A stretch of DNA of 64,000 nucleotides from Aurantiochytrium sp. KH105 (Eukaryota; Sar; Bigyra; Thraustochytrida; Thraustochytriidae). Made by a program: the position numbers and the translations under genes. The notes under the pieces were generated by a model. It did not search any database, was not told the origin of the DNA, and saw nothing but the letters and a program-made list of their open reading frames with translations. Shown here piece after piece: positions 1 to 11,508 of the stretch (within the stretch, counting starts at the first letter, position 1; each line of letters starts with the position of its first letter). Location of the stretch: NCBI GenBank assembly GCA_003116975.1, contig BGKB01000018.1, positions 682,001 through 746,000 of the forward strand, read 5' to 3'.

Positions 1-1
1 G

Positions 2-616
2 GACGGTTCAAACGTGCTCGAGCCAGACTACGAGACGCCGGGCATTGCGCGCTTCTCCGTTTTCAATCCTCTTACCTTTTTGAATGTGTCAAGAGCACGC
101 CAGTCAAGTTCGGGTGACTCGTTTCGTAACGAGGACGAAGCAGTTCTCGCGCTTAACTTGTATGAGACGCTGCGTTTCGTGCTTAAAAAGGACGAACTGA
201 CCGGTGATGTGGGGATTGGCATCATCACGCCTTACCGTGAGCAGCTTGAGCTCCTCCGGTCCAAGTTCAAGGATTACCGCAGCGACGAGAATTTGCAGCT
301 CAACACGGTGGACGGTTTCCAGGGACGCGAGTTCGACGTCATCATCTTGTCTTGCGTCCGTTCGAGTGAAGTGGCGAGGCACGGACCGTATGGCCACGCT
401 TCGTCGTCCAAAGCGAAGCGGCCGAGCATTGGCTTTGTCAAGGATGCCCGCCGTCTCAACGTTGCCGTCACGCGTGCCAAGTTTTGCCTCATTGTCATTG
501 GGCAGGATCGCACGCTACGTGTGTCGCCGCTTTGGGCGCGTTTCTTGGACCATGTGCATGGTACGGGATCTTTTCTCGAAGTCACGGACGTGCACGCGGA
601 CCTTTTACATTTGTAG
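2..616 (+). CDS. SF1 RNA/DNA helicase, Sen1/senataxin-UPF1 type (C-terminal part)
   Basis: This frame is open from the window edge to the TAG at 614-616, so only the last ~204 residues of the protein are present. The fragment is the second RecA-like domain of a superfamily 1 helicase. It shows an IITPYREQ segment, then the motif V-like stretch NTVDGFQGREFDVIILSC and the motif VI stretch RRLNVAVTRAK with its arginine finger. This order and wording is typical of the Sen1/senataxin/UPF1/IGHMBP2 group, which unwinds RNA or RNA:DNA hybrids. The ATP-binding Walker motifs must lie upstream, outside the window. Which member it is (transcription termination or mRNA surveillance) cannot be told from this piece. 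It converges on the kinesin gene. No codon bias or break looks odd. Confidence 0.9.
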   Translation, partial: DGSNVLEPDYETPGIARFSVFNPLTFLNVSRARQSSSGDSFRNEDEAVLALNLYETLRFVLKKDELTGDVGIGIITPYREQLELLRSKFKDYRSDENLQLNTVDGFQGREFDVIILSCVRSSEVARHGPYGHASSSKAKRPSIGFVKDARRLNVAVTRAKFCLIVIGQDRTLRVSPLWARFLDHVHGTGSFLEVTDVHADLLHL

Positions 617-1146
617 TTTCTGTTGGCTGTGTGTGTGCAATTGCCATGTATGTTGAAGACTGAGGAGCACGGAGCCACGTCGTACGTGATACGCTTGCGC
701 ATGTTTTCTTGACAGTGACGACCTTTTTTTTGGGGTGGGGTGTAGAGGGGGGGTTGGGCGCTGTGCGATCTGCGAATGGCCACTTAGATTAGACCGTGGC
801 GAAAGTGAGCGAGGCCATACAAGTTTTGTTGTGCTTTCTTCTTTTGATCGCCAACAACGAACCAAACCACACTGACTTGGGCCGAACTACACAAGTTTCT
901 CGATTATTTTTTCCCTTGAGCAAGGTGATATTCTTGTTACATTTTTGAGGCTATCGAGTGAGTGGAGGTGGGAGAAAAGGGATTCAGAATACATGCATTC
1001 CCGTTCATGCTTGCACTGCGCGCGCGCGCACACACACACGGATCTACTTCTAACTGCTTGTGTTGTGCTTGCGATCGCCCACTCGCGGCATCATGATTTG
1101 GGGCAAGGAAGCTGGAAGAGAGAGCAGCTTGTGCTCATGACTGTGG
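617..1146. other. Intergenic spacer between convergent helicase and kinesin genes
   Basis: This 530-bp stretch holds the 3' flanks of two convergent genes. Visible contents are a T-rich run near 722-731, a G-rich run near 745-756 and an alternating CG/CA stretch at about 1018-1039. Open frames here are short and have no recognisable domain. I see no RNA gene. Confidence 0.6.
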
Positions 1147-4089
1147 TCAACGCCGCATGCGGCCAACCATTCTGTTGACGAGGCCACGGCTCCCATCTAC
1201 TGACGCAGAAGCTGCACCCTCAACGCGATGCTTTGAAGCCGCGATAAGCGCCGCGAAAGACTTGCCTCCGGTTCCACTGGTGGCGCTTCCTGTGCTCTTG
1301 CCGCTCCCCATGGGACTGTCGCGCCCGCTCGTGGCATTATATCTCGCCGTGCAGTTCTCTTGGTTATGAAGCGGCGGCACTGGCGGAACATTGCTGCTGC
1401 CGCCTTTTGCCGAGGTACTGGAACTCGAGCGCTGCGCGCTGTCCTTTGCGCTGCTCAGCACGCGAGCACTGCGAGCAGGGAGTTCGGGCTCATTTGACGC
1501 GCTCCGTGCAGCTGCCACGGCCGTGGCTGCTGTGGAGTTGCGATGCGTTTGCTGCGATGCTGCTCTTACTGCAGGGGATGTCGACCAGCCACCATCAAAG
1601 TCAGGTGGTGTGTCGTAGGTGCGCATGCTGGATGGCAGGTAGCTACGCAGAGCGGGCTTCTCGCTGTTCGTACTCGCTTTGGATGAAGGCGTGCTCACTT
1701 CGTTGCCATCATCAACGCTAAGAGCCTTGGGTCGGCGAATCGATCGAGACGTTCTCAACTGGCTAGGAAGCATTTGCGAGGTGGTAATGTGCTTGAGCAT
1801 GCCGCTACCATGACGGTGGTGATGGTGATTGCTGGCGCCGTCCGGGGCCTCAGTTCTTGTCTTCAACGAGGCGACGCGAAGCTTCTCACGCAACTGATCG
1901 GCTTCGATTCGCAAGGCCACGAGTTGACGCTCTGCATCGGCTTCGCCAACTTGAGCGTCCTTGGCGAGCTGCGTTGCGGATTCGAGCTGCTTGATCGTCT
2001 TTTCGTGGAGAGCACGCTCTTCAGCAAGCTCTTCCTTGTACCGTGTGATGGAGTCGAGCTGATCAACGACGATACGATCGAGTCGCTCGAATGACTTTCG
2101 TCGCGACTCGACACTCTTCCGTCGCGCGCCAGCTGCGGCAGAAGCCGCGGCCGCCGCAGACGATGGATCACTCTCAGGTTCATCCGCACCATTGCCCCGA
2201 GACTTGAGCAAATCCTTGAGCTGGTCGATTTCTCGATTTAAGATCTGGGTGTCGGCACTGTGAAGCTGGCGCATGCGCTCCATTTCCTCCTCGCACTCGT
2301 TGATGTTTGTAACGAGCGCCTCGATGTCCTCCATGGAGTACAAGTGGTTTTTGCCGCCCTCTTCCATGCGCTTGCGCAAGTTTTTGAGCAGCATGTCGGA
2401 CTTGTTGTCGCTGATTTGCTTTGCAGCGTCGACGCGGCGGCGAAAAACGGCCTCCATCTCCTCGAGACGCTGCGCCATTTCCTGTGCGACTTCTTGACGA
2501 ATTTCTGCTTCCATGTTGATGCATCTGAGACGCGCATCAGCCAGCTCGTGAATAAGAGCGTGGACGACAGGATGGTCTTCGATTGACATGTTTGCAAAGC
2601 CCTCCTCGTCCGTGTCGTAATAGTCCTCGGGAATAAGCGTATCGGGCTTGGCACGGTATCCTGACCGCAAAGCAGACGCAGGGGTCCTGGTGCCGTGGTA
2701 GGTGCTGGTTCCGCTGGGTGTGGCGGAAGCGTTTGCGGCCGGGGTGAGTTTGCGACCATTTGATCCGTATCGAGCACCTGATTTGCGGCGGGACACCTTT
2801 TGTCGAGCCACCTTGACATTTTTTACGAGAGCGCCGTACTTGAGTGCGTGGGCGGTTTCGTCATAGTCTTCGGGCCGCGCGCTGGCATTCACAATCATGG
2901 ACACGCCGCCGCAATTGGAGCCAACAAAGCAGTCGCGAAAGAGAAGGGTCAGCTTGCTCTCGCGAAAGGGCACCATTTTTTCGCGCTTGTTGAGTTTTTT
3001 GTTTTTCTGATTGAGCCGAAGGGTATCGAGGCAGCGCATGAGGTTCATGAGCGAGCAGTTGATGTTGGAGGCCTCGCGTTGCCGCGCGCGCGAAGCGTTC
3101 GTTCGTTTGCCGCGTTCCGAGCCTGCCAGGTCGACGATGTAGAGACGTGCAGGTTTTGCGGCAGCAGCGTTTGCCGGCAAACTCTTGACGGCGTTGCCCT
3201 TTTGCTCCACGGTGATGACAAAGACGGAGTGGCTGCGACTTGACTGAAGGTTGCATTCTGTTTCGTGCGTTTCGCGAGCTTCTCTTCCTCGGGCCACAAT
3301 CTCGATGCCTTCTTTGCTGCAAACGATTGGAGTGGACTTGAGGCCGACGACCTCGACGCCTTCATCCCGAAGCTTGATTTTGAGGCGTTCCTTGCCGAGA
3401 TATGAGGCCTTGCTGGCAGCCTGCAGGTCGTGGACCTGCTCGTTGTAGATTTGCAAATAAGAGACTTCCACGCGAGCTTCGTAGTTTTCCGGGTCCGATC
3501 CGAGGGTCGCGCGCTTGGCCTCGAGTTTATCAAAGATGATTTGCATGGTGCGGGGAATGATGCCCGGGTTTGACTCCGAGCCTTCGACAGTGTACGTTTT
3601 GCCGGCGTTGGTTACACCGTAAGCGAACAAGAGACCATCTTTACCGTCCTCAAGAAGGGTGTCAATGAGAGGGAGAGTGGTTGCCTCAAAGAGCTCTTCC
3701 TGCGTGGTGGGCTTGTTGAAGATGCGCGTAAACTTGTACTTGCCTCCAGTCTCCCGGTTTTTGAACGACTGGCTCTCCTCGGGGGCCATCGTATCTACAG
3801 TCATGTCGTCGAGGACCTGGAGCGTGTCGTCGTCGGCTCGGCTGTATACGAGCTGTGCAGGTCCTTCGGGGGATTCACGCTCCTCATGAGGACGCAAGCG
3901 CAGGTACACCTTGACCATGTCTTCTTCGTCTTCTTGCTCCTTGGCGTCATTGACATTGTGGCTACTGCTCTTGATGGGGTCACGTGCCGAAGCGTCTGTC
4001 TCGTGCGTGTTCACGGTGGTGTCGTGTTCTGTATCGGAAGCAGAGGAGCTCGTCGCGGAAAGGGGCTCGGTGTCGCTGGTGGCCGCCAT
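1147..4089 (-). CDS. Kinesin motor protein, kinesin-6-like
   Basis: This encodes a 980-residue protein with an N-terminal ATP-driven microtubule motor at residues ~58-470. The P-loop is GVTNAGKT at 158-165. Switch I is NLQSSRSH at 280-287, and switch II is VDLAGSE at 319-325. The GVTN-form P-loop, in place of the usual GQTGSGKT, is characteristic of the kinesin-6 (KIF20/KIF23) group that works in cytokinesis and the spindle midzone. I therefore lean to that family, but the long loop-6 insert of animal members is not obvious. Coiled coils follow at about 520-790, then a Ser/Ala-rich basic tail. The start chosen is the ATG at 4087-4089 (aagATGgcg context). The frame stays open 174 codons upstream through a CAGAG pentamer repeat, which I read as 5' leader. 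A translated EQSRA-repeat extension cannot be excluded. Confidence 0.88.
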   Translation of the reverse strand: MAATSDTEPLSATSSSASDTEHDTTVNTHETDASARDPIKSSSHNVNDAKEQEDEEDMVKVYLRLRPHEERESPEGPAQLVYSRADDDTLQVLDDMTVDTMAPEESQSFKNRETGGKYKFTRIFNKPTTQEELFEATTLPLIDTLLEDGKDGLLFAYGVTNAGKTYTVEGSESNPGIIPRTMQIIFDKLEAKRATLGSDPENYEARVEVSYLQIYNEQVHDLQAASKASYLGKERLKIKLRDEGVEVVGLKSTPIVCSKEGIEIVARGREARETHETECNLQSSRSHSVFVITVEQKGNAVKSLPANAAAAKPARLYIVDLAGSERGKRTNASRARQREASNINCSLMNLMRCLDTLRLNQKNKKLNKREKMVPFRESKLTLLFRDCFVGSNCGGVSMIVNASARPEDYDETAHALKYGALVKNVKVARQKVSRRKSGARYGSNGRKLTPAANASATPSGTSTYHGTRTPASALRSGYRAKPDTLIPEDYYDTDEEGFANMSIEDHPVVHALIHELADARLRCINMEAEIRQEVAQEMAQRLEEMEAVFRRRVDAAKQISDNKSDMLLKNLRKRMEEGGKNHLYSMEDIEALVTNINECEEEMERMRQLHSADTQILNREIDQLKDLLKSRGNGADEPESDPSSAAAAASAAAGARRKSVESRRKSFERLDRIVVDQLDSITRYKEELAEERALHEKTIKQLESATQLAKDAQVGEADAERQLVALRIEADQLREKLRVASLKTRTEAPDGASNHHHHRHGSGMLKHITTSQMLPSQLRTSRSIRRPKALSVDDGNEVSTPSSKASTNSEKPALRSYLPSSMRTYDTPPDFDGGWSTSPAVRAASQQTHRNSTAATAVAAARSASNEPELPARSARVLSSAKDSAQRSSSSTSAKGGSSNVPPVPPLHNQENCTARYNATSGRDSPMGSGKSTGSATSGTGGKSFAALIAASKHRVEGAASASVDGSRGLVNRMVGRMRR

Positions 4090-5026
<937 letters not shown>

Positions 5027-7491
5027 TTAGTTTTCAATGGCAGCTAGGCAAGCCTCGTGCGCTACGGTTCGCAGCGAGGGGTCCACAGCAAAGGGATCGG
5101 TGAGAATCTGTTTGTTACAAATTCGGCAAAGTGTGTCGGATGTGATGGCAAAGTTTCGCCTCTGGGTACGAGTTGTATGATACAACGTCTTGATGTTCTG
5201 AGCCACACGAAGATTCTTCTCGACGCGGAGATGCGAAAGACGTTGCACGTTGGCCCGAAAGACAACCGAAAGGTAGGTTTGTAGGTCACTGAGACGCATG
5301 TCGGCCGGCAGCTTGGACATGACCAGGCTGGGGTCAATGAAGCGGCCATACTTTTCGAGAATGGCAAGAGAGTCGGCGCGATGTTTCTCAGCAAGAGCCG
5401 GCTCAAAGTAAAGGCAGACGAGTTCCAGAAACGGATTGTCCTGCGCCTTGTCCTGTGTTTGCAGACTGGAAGGTTGCCGTGAAAGTTCGTCTGACGATTC
5501 CTCATGCTTTTCCTTGGCAAGGATTCGCTCGAGATGGCGAAGACAGTACGCCTCGGCGGCCTCTGGGTCGTGCAAATCTTTAACAAGAATCGCAAGCGCC
5601 TGGTTGTGCCATCCACACTTGGCATAGAGTGCAGCCTTTTCTGGTAAGAGAGAAATGTCGGGGATTGAGGCGTTGTCAATGTATCGAGCCGCAAGATCCG
5701 CTTCAAAGGTTGACTCGTGGCCAGCGCCTGGCTCCTCGACGCGGGAGGTCAACGTCTCTGGGCGGTCAATAAATGCCGCAAAGTCAGTCCGCACCTGCTC
5801 GCGTAGGGCCGCAGGACAGCTCTCGAGAATGCGCAGGTATTCTTCGGCAGCGCGCAAATCAAAAGCCCGTGATTGTTCACCGACCACGGTGCGCGTGAGA
5901 TGATCTAGATAACGTAGTCTGAGGCGAGCTCGTGGGGACTTGTCAAACTTGGCAAGGTGATCCAGCACGGTCTCAGGAGCAAGGTTGTTCTTCTCAGATG
6001 GGGCTGCTTCTGTAAATATGGTAATGGCATGTTCTGGGTCTTTCTCGAGGACCCAAGGCGAAAATGCCCATACGAGGTTGGCTGGATCTTGATGAGCACG
6101 CAAAAACGTAATGGTCTCTTGCACGCCATCAACGCCCTCTTCGTTGAGTTGCCCGGCGCCCAGATCGGCCCAAATCTGCAAAGCCCCTCGCCTTTGAGCT
6201 GCAGAGTTGCCATAAAGGAGAGCCGCTGCGTGATATCTGTGTTTGTCAAGAAGGACTTGGGCGCACGTGTCAACTTCGAGCGCATTGTCGCCGGAAGCAC
6301 AAAGAGCGTGAAGCGCGTCGCGGTCGCCATCTTGGTGCGGAGGGTCGAGATACAATCGAAAAAGAGCAAAGTCTACAAAAGCTGCAATCGCTGGGTCCGT
6401 ATACAGCGCCTTTTCCCGTTGAGCCGAAAGGTGGGCTTTGAGCGCAAGGCGGAGGTTTTCCTGATCGTTCTCGCTCGGCGTGGAGCGCGCGAAATGAAGT
6501 AAAGAGGATGAAGCCGAAGACGAGGAGGTCGCGTGATCCGAAGCCGGTATGCGAAGGCGTTTAGGTTCATAGGCGTCGAGATGAGGCGGGCAAAGATGCG
6601 GAAAGTGGGCGATGATTTCGCGGAGGTCGAGCTTGGCATAGGCAAAGTGCTGCATGGCTTTGGCAAAGCGCGCCTTGCGCAACATCGCGACGCCAGCTTC
6701 GAGGTGAAAGTTTGCGACGAGATCTTCATGAGCGGCCTGTGCGTCTGGGTTTTGCAGAGCTTGTGCTCCGATGGAAAGTTGACGGGCGAGGCGGCGTTCG
6801 ACTGCACGCGTGTGGTCCGTATTTTGCGTGCGACGTGTCTCGTCAAAGGGATCGAGGACGCGCTCTGTATATACGCGAAACGCCGCGGCAATGTCATCTT
6901 CGTCAAAGAGCTGCTCCATGCGTTCCCTGAGCGATATAGTGCCAAGATGAAAGACAGCGCTGGGTGTGAGCAATGAGACCCCACCACCAGCGGTGAGGTC
7001 TTCGAGCGCGGGTTCTTGGTCGTTTGCATCTGCATTGCCATGACTGGCATCAAAGCTGGGGGACGGGCGGGTAGCGAAGGCGTTCCAAGGCGCCGGGGCG
7101 ACAAGCGCGACGACGGGAAAGTCAATCGTTGTACTTTCTGCCAAATTGCCACGGGGGTCGGTAGAGTGAACTTGAATGCGGCGTCCATCGTCATGCACGG
7201 ATACGGCAAAGTCTAGCGTACAGACTGTTTGAAGCGGTGGCGAGGACCAAACAATGGTACTTCCACTGGGCTGACCGGACGCATTAATGACGATGCCGAG
7301 ACCATCGACAATCATGAGGAAGCGGCCGTTGCTTAAGGCGCACACATTGGATCCACGAGCAATATACGGGGGCATGTTTGAGGAGGAGGCCAAGGATGCT
7401 GACATGGGCGGCGAGGAAGAGAGTGCGGCGGAGGCAGAGGATGCACCTGGTCCTGGTCCTGGCGCTCCAGGCGCTCCAGGCGCTCCTCCTC

Positions 7492-7524
<33 letters not shown>

Positions 7525-8155
7525 AAGGTGAGTGCGAGGAGCTTGGCGAGGCAGTGGCTGTTGCGCCAAATGAAAAAGACATGCGGCGCTTGCGACGTCT
7601 ATCCCCCGTGGGGAACTCATGAACCTTGAGCGCACGGCCGGACGGGATATCGAGGAGAGTAATTTGGTCTTCCATGGCGACGCAGAGTTTGTGAAGAGCC
7701 CAGGCTGCGTCGAGGGGCGGGCTGGGTATATTGATGACCTTCCACGGCTCGTAGGCATCCCCTGCCCAGCGGAACAAGTGTGCTTTGTGAGAGGAAAAGG
7801 CGCAGACGGCGAAGTCTGGCACCGGGGTCTCGTTGAGTACGATGCCTAGCACCTCATTTTTGATGGGGAGTTTTGCGGCAGGTCTCGGTCGCATGCGCTG
7901 CGCATCGATGCTCTCCACGGCACCGTTACAGAGTGCGAGCACGAGTCCAATCTCGCCGAGTGCGAGTAGCTGCACGACGGGCTTGCCGGCCGCGACGAGG
8001 TGCGCCTGCTGCTGGGCGCCGGCCACAACCAGACAGACGCGGCCGTCGTCGGTGCCGATGTACACGTGATCATAGAAAGAGGCAACGCTCCTCGCGCCGC
8101 GAGGCACACCTTCGTCGAGGGGCCCAAGGCCGTGTACCGCGCTCGAGCTCAGCAT
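5027..8155 (-). CDS. VPS39/TGFBRAP1 (Vam6/Vps3)-type HOPS/CORVET tethering subunit
   Basis: This 1042-residue protein has the layout of the VPS39/TGFBRAP1 family, which links Rab5 or Rab7 to membrane tethering at endosomes and the vacuole/lysosome. The N-terminal ~420 residues look like a CNH beta-propeller, for example the FAVCAFSSHKAHLF and KLCVAMEDQITLLDI strands. A low-complexity Ala/Gly/Pro/Ser insert sits at about 190-265. A long alpha-solenoid (clathrin-heavy-chain-like repeats) follows. The C-terminus carries the family's short zinc-finger-like end: CRIC at 1010-1013 paired with H1033 and C1036. Just before it is the conserved segment around KYGRFIDPSLVMSKLP. I cannot decide between the HOPS (VPS39) and CORVET (VPS3/TGFBRAP1) member. 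The start is the only ATG before the propeller. The gene is an uninterrupted frame, tandem with the kinesin. Confidence 0.82.
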
Positions 8156-8348
8156 CGTCGCACGAAGGCAACTAATCTACTCTGATCACAAGCAAAGAAA
8201 GAAGATCTTCGAACGCAACGCAATGCTCAGCTGGGCCTGATGATAAAGGGCTTAAAAGTATTACGCCCTTTAAAGTGTGTACCATTCGCACACCGTGCGC
8301 GCGCACCCCAACGTTCGCTGCTGCTGCTGCACTGCGGCGACACCGCAT

Positions 8349-8786
8349 CTAGTCTCGAATCTTCAAAGATCGAGCTAAGATTCGCACAGAGCTCGGCGTC
8401 GAAAGTTGAAGCCACTTGATCATCACGAAACGAGCGGCAGCGGCTGCGGAGGATTCGTCCGACATGCCCAAGATTCTTTCGACGAGGCTGGCACGGCGCC
8501 CGAAATCTTTGCTTGTTTTGGTTTTGAATAAGAATTCTGCGTAAGCTTGCATGCAATACGAGCGTGCGAGCGGCACGGCAGGGGTTACAGCCAGCTGCAG
8601 CTGCAGCTCCTGGCGATCGATCAGATGGGTCTGCCTCGCTCCGTTGGTCGACGATGTCTTGTAGCACCCCAGCAAGGCCAGCGATGGCAGGGTCAACATC
8701 AAGGTCCATTTCTTTCCCGAGATACTTTTGCCGCTGCTCGGGAATCTTGTGTCGTGGCCAGTTGGGTCCTGGAATGAGATATCCAT
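8349..8786 (-). CDS. Small unidentified gene; exact exon structure unresolved
   Basis: A 145-codon frame ends at 8349 and begins with an ATG at 8784-8786. Its second half (from about 8610 down to 8349) has coding-like codon use and a helical segment with RRASLVERILGM and RFVMIKWLQL. The 5' part looks more protein-like in a neighbouring frame, which reads IPGPNWPRHKIPEQ then KEMDLDVDPAIAGLAGVLQD. The real product may therefore combine two frames through a short intron, or there is a sequence error. A 58-nt GT...AG interval on the minus strand around 8605-8665 would have the right phase, but it would remove residues that themselves look coding. I recognise no family. The gene lies upstream of and in the same direction as the VPS39-like gene. 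Confidence 0.4.
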   Translation of the reverse strand: MDISFQDPTGHDTRFPSSGKSISGKKWTLMLTLPSLALLGCYKTSSTNGARQTHLIDRQELQLQLAVTPAVPLARSYCMQAYAEFLFKTKTSKDFGRRASLVERILGMSDESSAAAAARFVMIKWLQLSTPSSVRILARSLKIRD

Positions 8787-9279
8787 TCTAACTTGTAAGT
8801 ACCTTCCGCGACTCTCTTCTCAGCTGCAGCGGCGACAACTGCGACGCCAGTGGCATCGAATCTTGGCTCCTCTCCCCGTGAGTGAGTGACGCCGCGAGGC
8901 GAAGAAACGTGCGCCGTGCCCCACCCCGCGTCGCCACGCGGGTCGTCCTTCGTCGCCAGAGAAATGGGTGCGTGGATGACCCACTTGTCCGGTAAATCGA
9001 GGAGGAGGAGGGCTCGCAGAGGAATGAATGACAGCCAGCCCTGGCTGACACCGGGCCTTTACGTCGCTTGGGGCTCGTAATGTTTTGCGATGCCTTGTCT
9101 CGTCTCGCCAGTGACGAGCTGCGAGCTGCAGTTGCTATTGCAGGCAAACTCGCGTCCGCGTCTTGGCCAACGGTCTATAGCTGGGAATGATGAATGGGAC
9201 GATGACGCGGATGGGTCCAACGTCCAAAATCAGCATTGGCCAAACGAGCTGAGCCTATACCCACCCACCCACCTCACCT

Positions 9280-9311
9280 ATCCTCCCTCCCTCCCTCCCT
9301 CCCTCCCTCCC
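9280..9311. repeat. (CTCC)n microsatellite
   Basis: About seven perfect copies of a CCTC tetranucleotide are visible, ending in a T-rich stretch. They lie in the intergenic region between the small gene and the glycosyltransferase. Confidence 0.9.
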
Positions 9312-10756
9312 TTTCTCCACACGTAGCCTAGCTAGTTCGTTTCGTCTAACTCCCGCGCGAAGGAAGAGCCACCCCGAACATGCCTCAGCTCCAACCGCCG
9401 CAACAACCGTTGGCATTGGTGGCATTTCGCTTGGCTCTTCTGAGCTTCGCGTGGTAGACATAATGCTACGATGATTGCGCGAGCGTCACTGGCACCGAGG
9501 CGAGGTGATGAACAGACATCGCAGCGCCGGCCGCAGCCGCCTGCGCGTTGCAGAGTTTTGGGGGTTCTTGGGTTTGCTGTTGGCTATAGTCTCGACAAGA
9601 CCTAACAAGCTCGAGATCGACGAGCACCCGCACAAGAACGGGATCGTCGGGCGGGCCATGTCGTCACAGCGTCGCTCTCTGTCTCGCCCCGCATAGTCAC
9701 GATCATCGTGTGCGTGCGTATACAGCTGCAGCAGCAGCTGCTTTGATCTGGGACTCTCGCAGTGCAGCCAGATTGCGGACTCGTGCGAGCGTGCTGTGCT
9801 CCTCGGCACGCGGCCTCGCTTTGGAACCCGTCGCGTGTGTGTCGTGTGCGCGCGAGCGGCGTGCGTGCGTGCGTGCAGTCGCGCTGTTGCCGCTTCCGCT
9901 TCCGCTGCAAGCTATACATTGTGGTAGTAGGAGTATAGGCCTAGTACCGTCTCGTGTACTTCCGTGTGCCATGGTCGGCTTGCACATCGCTCCACATCGT
10001 CAAGAGCTCAAGAGCTCGCTCCCGGATCTCTTGCGGGCTGCAGCGCCGCGTGCGTGCAGCCGCACCGAGCACAGACTCGCTCGCGTGGCACCTTGGCGTG
10101 GCATCTTGGCCCTGCCTGGTACGATCGGTCGCGATAGATCGATCGATGGATGATTGATTGCCCTGGGCCTCCGGCGCGCTTTCATGGAATGAATAAATGA
10201 ATGAAGGCGCGTTATAATAACCAAGGGAGAGAGAGACGGGGAAGGGGGGAAGGAGGGAGGGGGGCAGGGGGGGAGAAGGCGGCGCGGGGGGCAGGCTGGG
10301 CTAGCGCGCTCCGCGTGCAGGAAGCAGACCGAGGCGAGGCTTGTTCTCGTCTTCCTTCCTTGGACTGCTTGGCAGCGACGCTCGGTCGGCCTGTCGGTCG
10401 TTCGGTCGGTCGGGCAGAGCTAGCTACGCCTATGGATCGCATCTCTCCTGCAGCTGAGCTGCGGTCAACGCGAGCACCTCACGGTCATTCAGTAATTCAT
10501 TTTTTTCACTGTCAGTCAGTCAGTCAGTCAGCCAGCAGCGGCCGCGCCCTTGCATCTCGGCGCCCGCGTCGCCTCGCTCGTTGTCTGTGCTGACGGCATC
10601 GCATCTTGCTCTGTAAAATACCAGAAAAGAAACAAAAAACGAAATGGCCCCCAAAAGAAAGAATGAAAGAAAGAAAGAAACTACGAACGACTGCGCCACC
10701 GCCTGCGCCTCCTCCTCGCCGCCGCGGTGGTGCGTGCAGTGCAGACTCACCCTGCC

Positions 10757-10816
10757 TCGTCTCGTCTCGTCTCGTCTCGTCTGCGCTGCTCCGCTCTGCT
10801 CTGCTCTGCTCTGCTT
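10757..10816. repeat. Adjacent (CTCGT)n and (CTCTG)n pentamer runs
   Basis: Five CTCGT units are followed within 12 bases by about four CTCTG units. The second motif is the same pentamer that forms the large array upstream of the kinesin gene. This pair lies ~700 bp upstream of the glycosyltransferase start. Confidence 0.85.
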
Positions 10817-11508
10817 GCATCCGCACGACGTCTGCTGCCCGCGGCCGCCGCCATCGCTCTCGCCGCGCGCGTGCATGCACACGGCGGCGGCGCGCGCGCA
10901 CACCTCCGGCTGCAGCTTGTTCCAGGCTAGCCCAGCCGCCTCTCGCCTCGCTCCAAAGCCGCCCGCCTCGCGCGCCCTCTCTGCCTGGCCCGCCTTGGCC
11001 TTCCTTTCTCCGCCGTCTCCGCGCGTAACCACGTGCAGAGGCACCCGCCCGCCCCTCCCTCCCTCCCTCCCGCCCGCCCGCCCCAGTCGCCGCGGCGGCG
11101 TCTCTCCCCTCGCCGCGCCGCGCAGAGGGAGCGCAGCAAAGCCGCAACCGCCGCACGGAGGGAGGGAGGGAGGGAGGCGCGAGGGAGCGGGGGAGCAGGC
11201 GCGGAGAGGGGCGCCGTTGGACGGACGGCAGCGCGAGGCGGGCGACGCAGGCGCGCACCTCGGCGGTGTTTGCGCACGCAGCGAGAGCCGGGAGGCAGAG
11301 CAGCAGAGCAGCTGCAGCAGCAAGGAAGGGGAGCAGACCCGGGACGAGAGCGGCAGGCAGGCGGGCGGCGGCAGGCCGGCCAGCGAGCGAGCGAGCGCGC
11401 GCGCGGGCGGAGACCCGCGGCGGACGCAGGGAGGCAGGGAGGCAGGCGGGGAGGGAGACGCGAGCGCGCTTGCGCAGGCAGCGGACACGGCCGGAGCGGC
11501 GAGCGAGC

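Larger units (their letters stand above)
8787..11508. other. 2.7-kb intergenic region upstream of the glycosyltransferase
   Basis: I find no gene with a recognisable product here. It contains a CTCC run (about 9280-9311), a TAGGCCTA palindrome (9936-9943), a CAGT run (about 10513-10530), a CTCGT run (about 10757-10780) followed by a CTCTG run, and alternating CCCT/GGGA runs at 11055-11180. The last 900 bp before the glycosyltransferase ATG is extremely GC-rich and open in several frames on both strands. I treat this as low-complexity 5' leader and promoter. A short minus-strand frame at 9255-9461, which starts well but runs into the CTCC repeat, could be a first exon of the small gene at 8349-8786. 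That is speculation. Confidence 0.5.
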
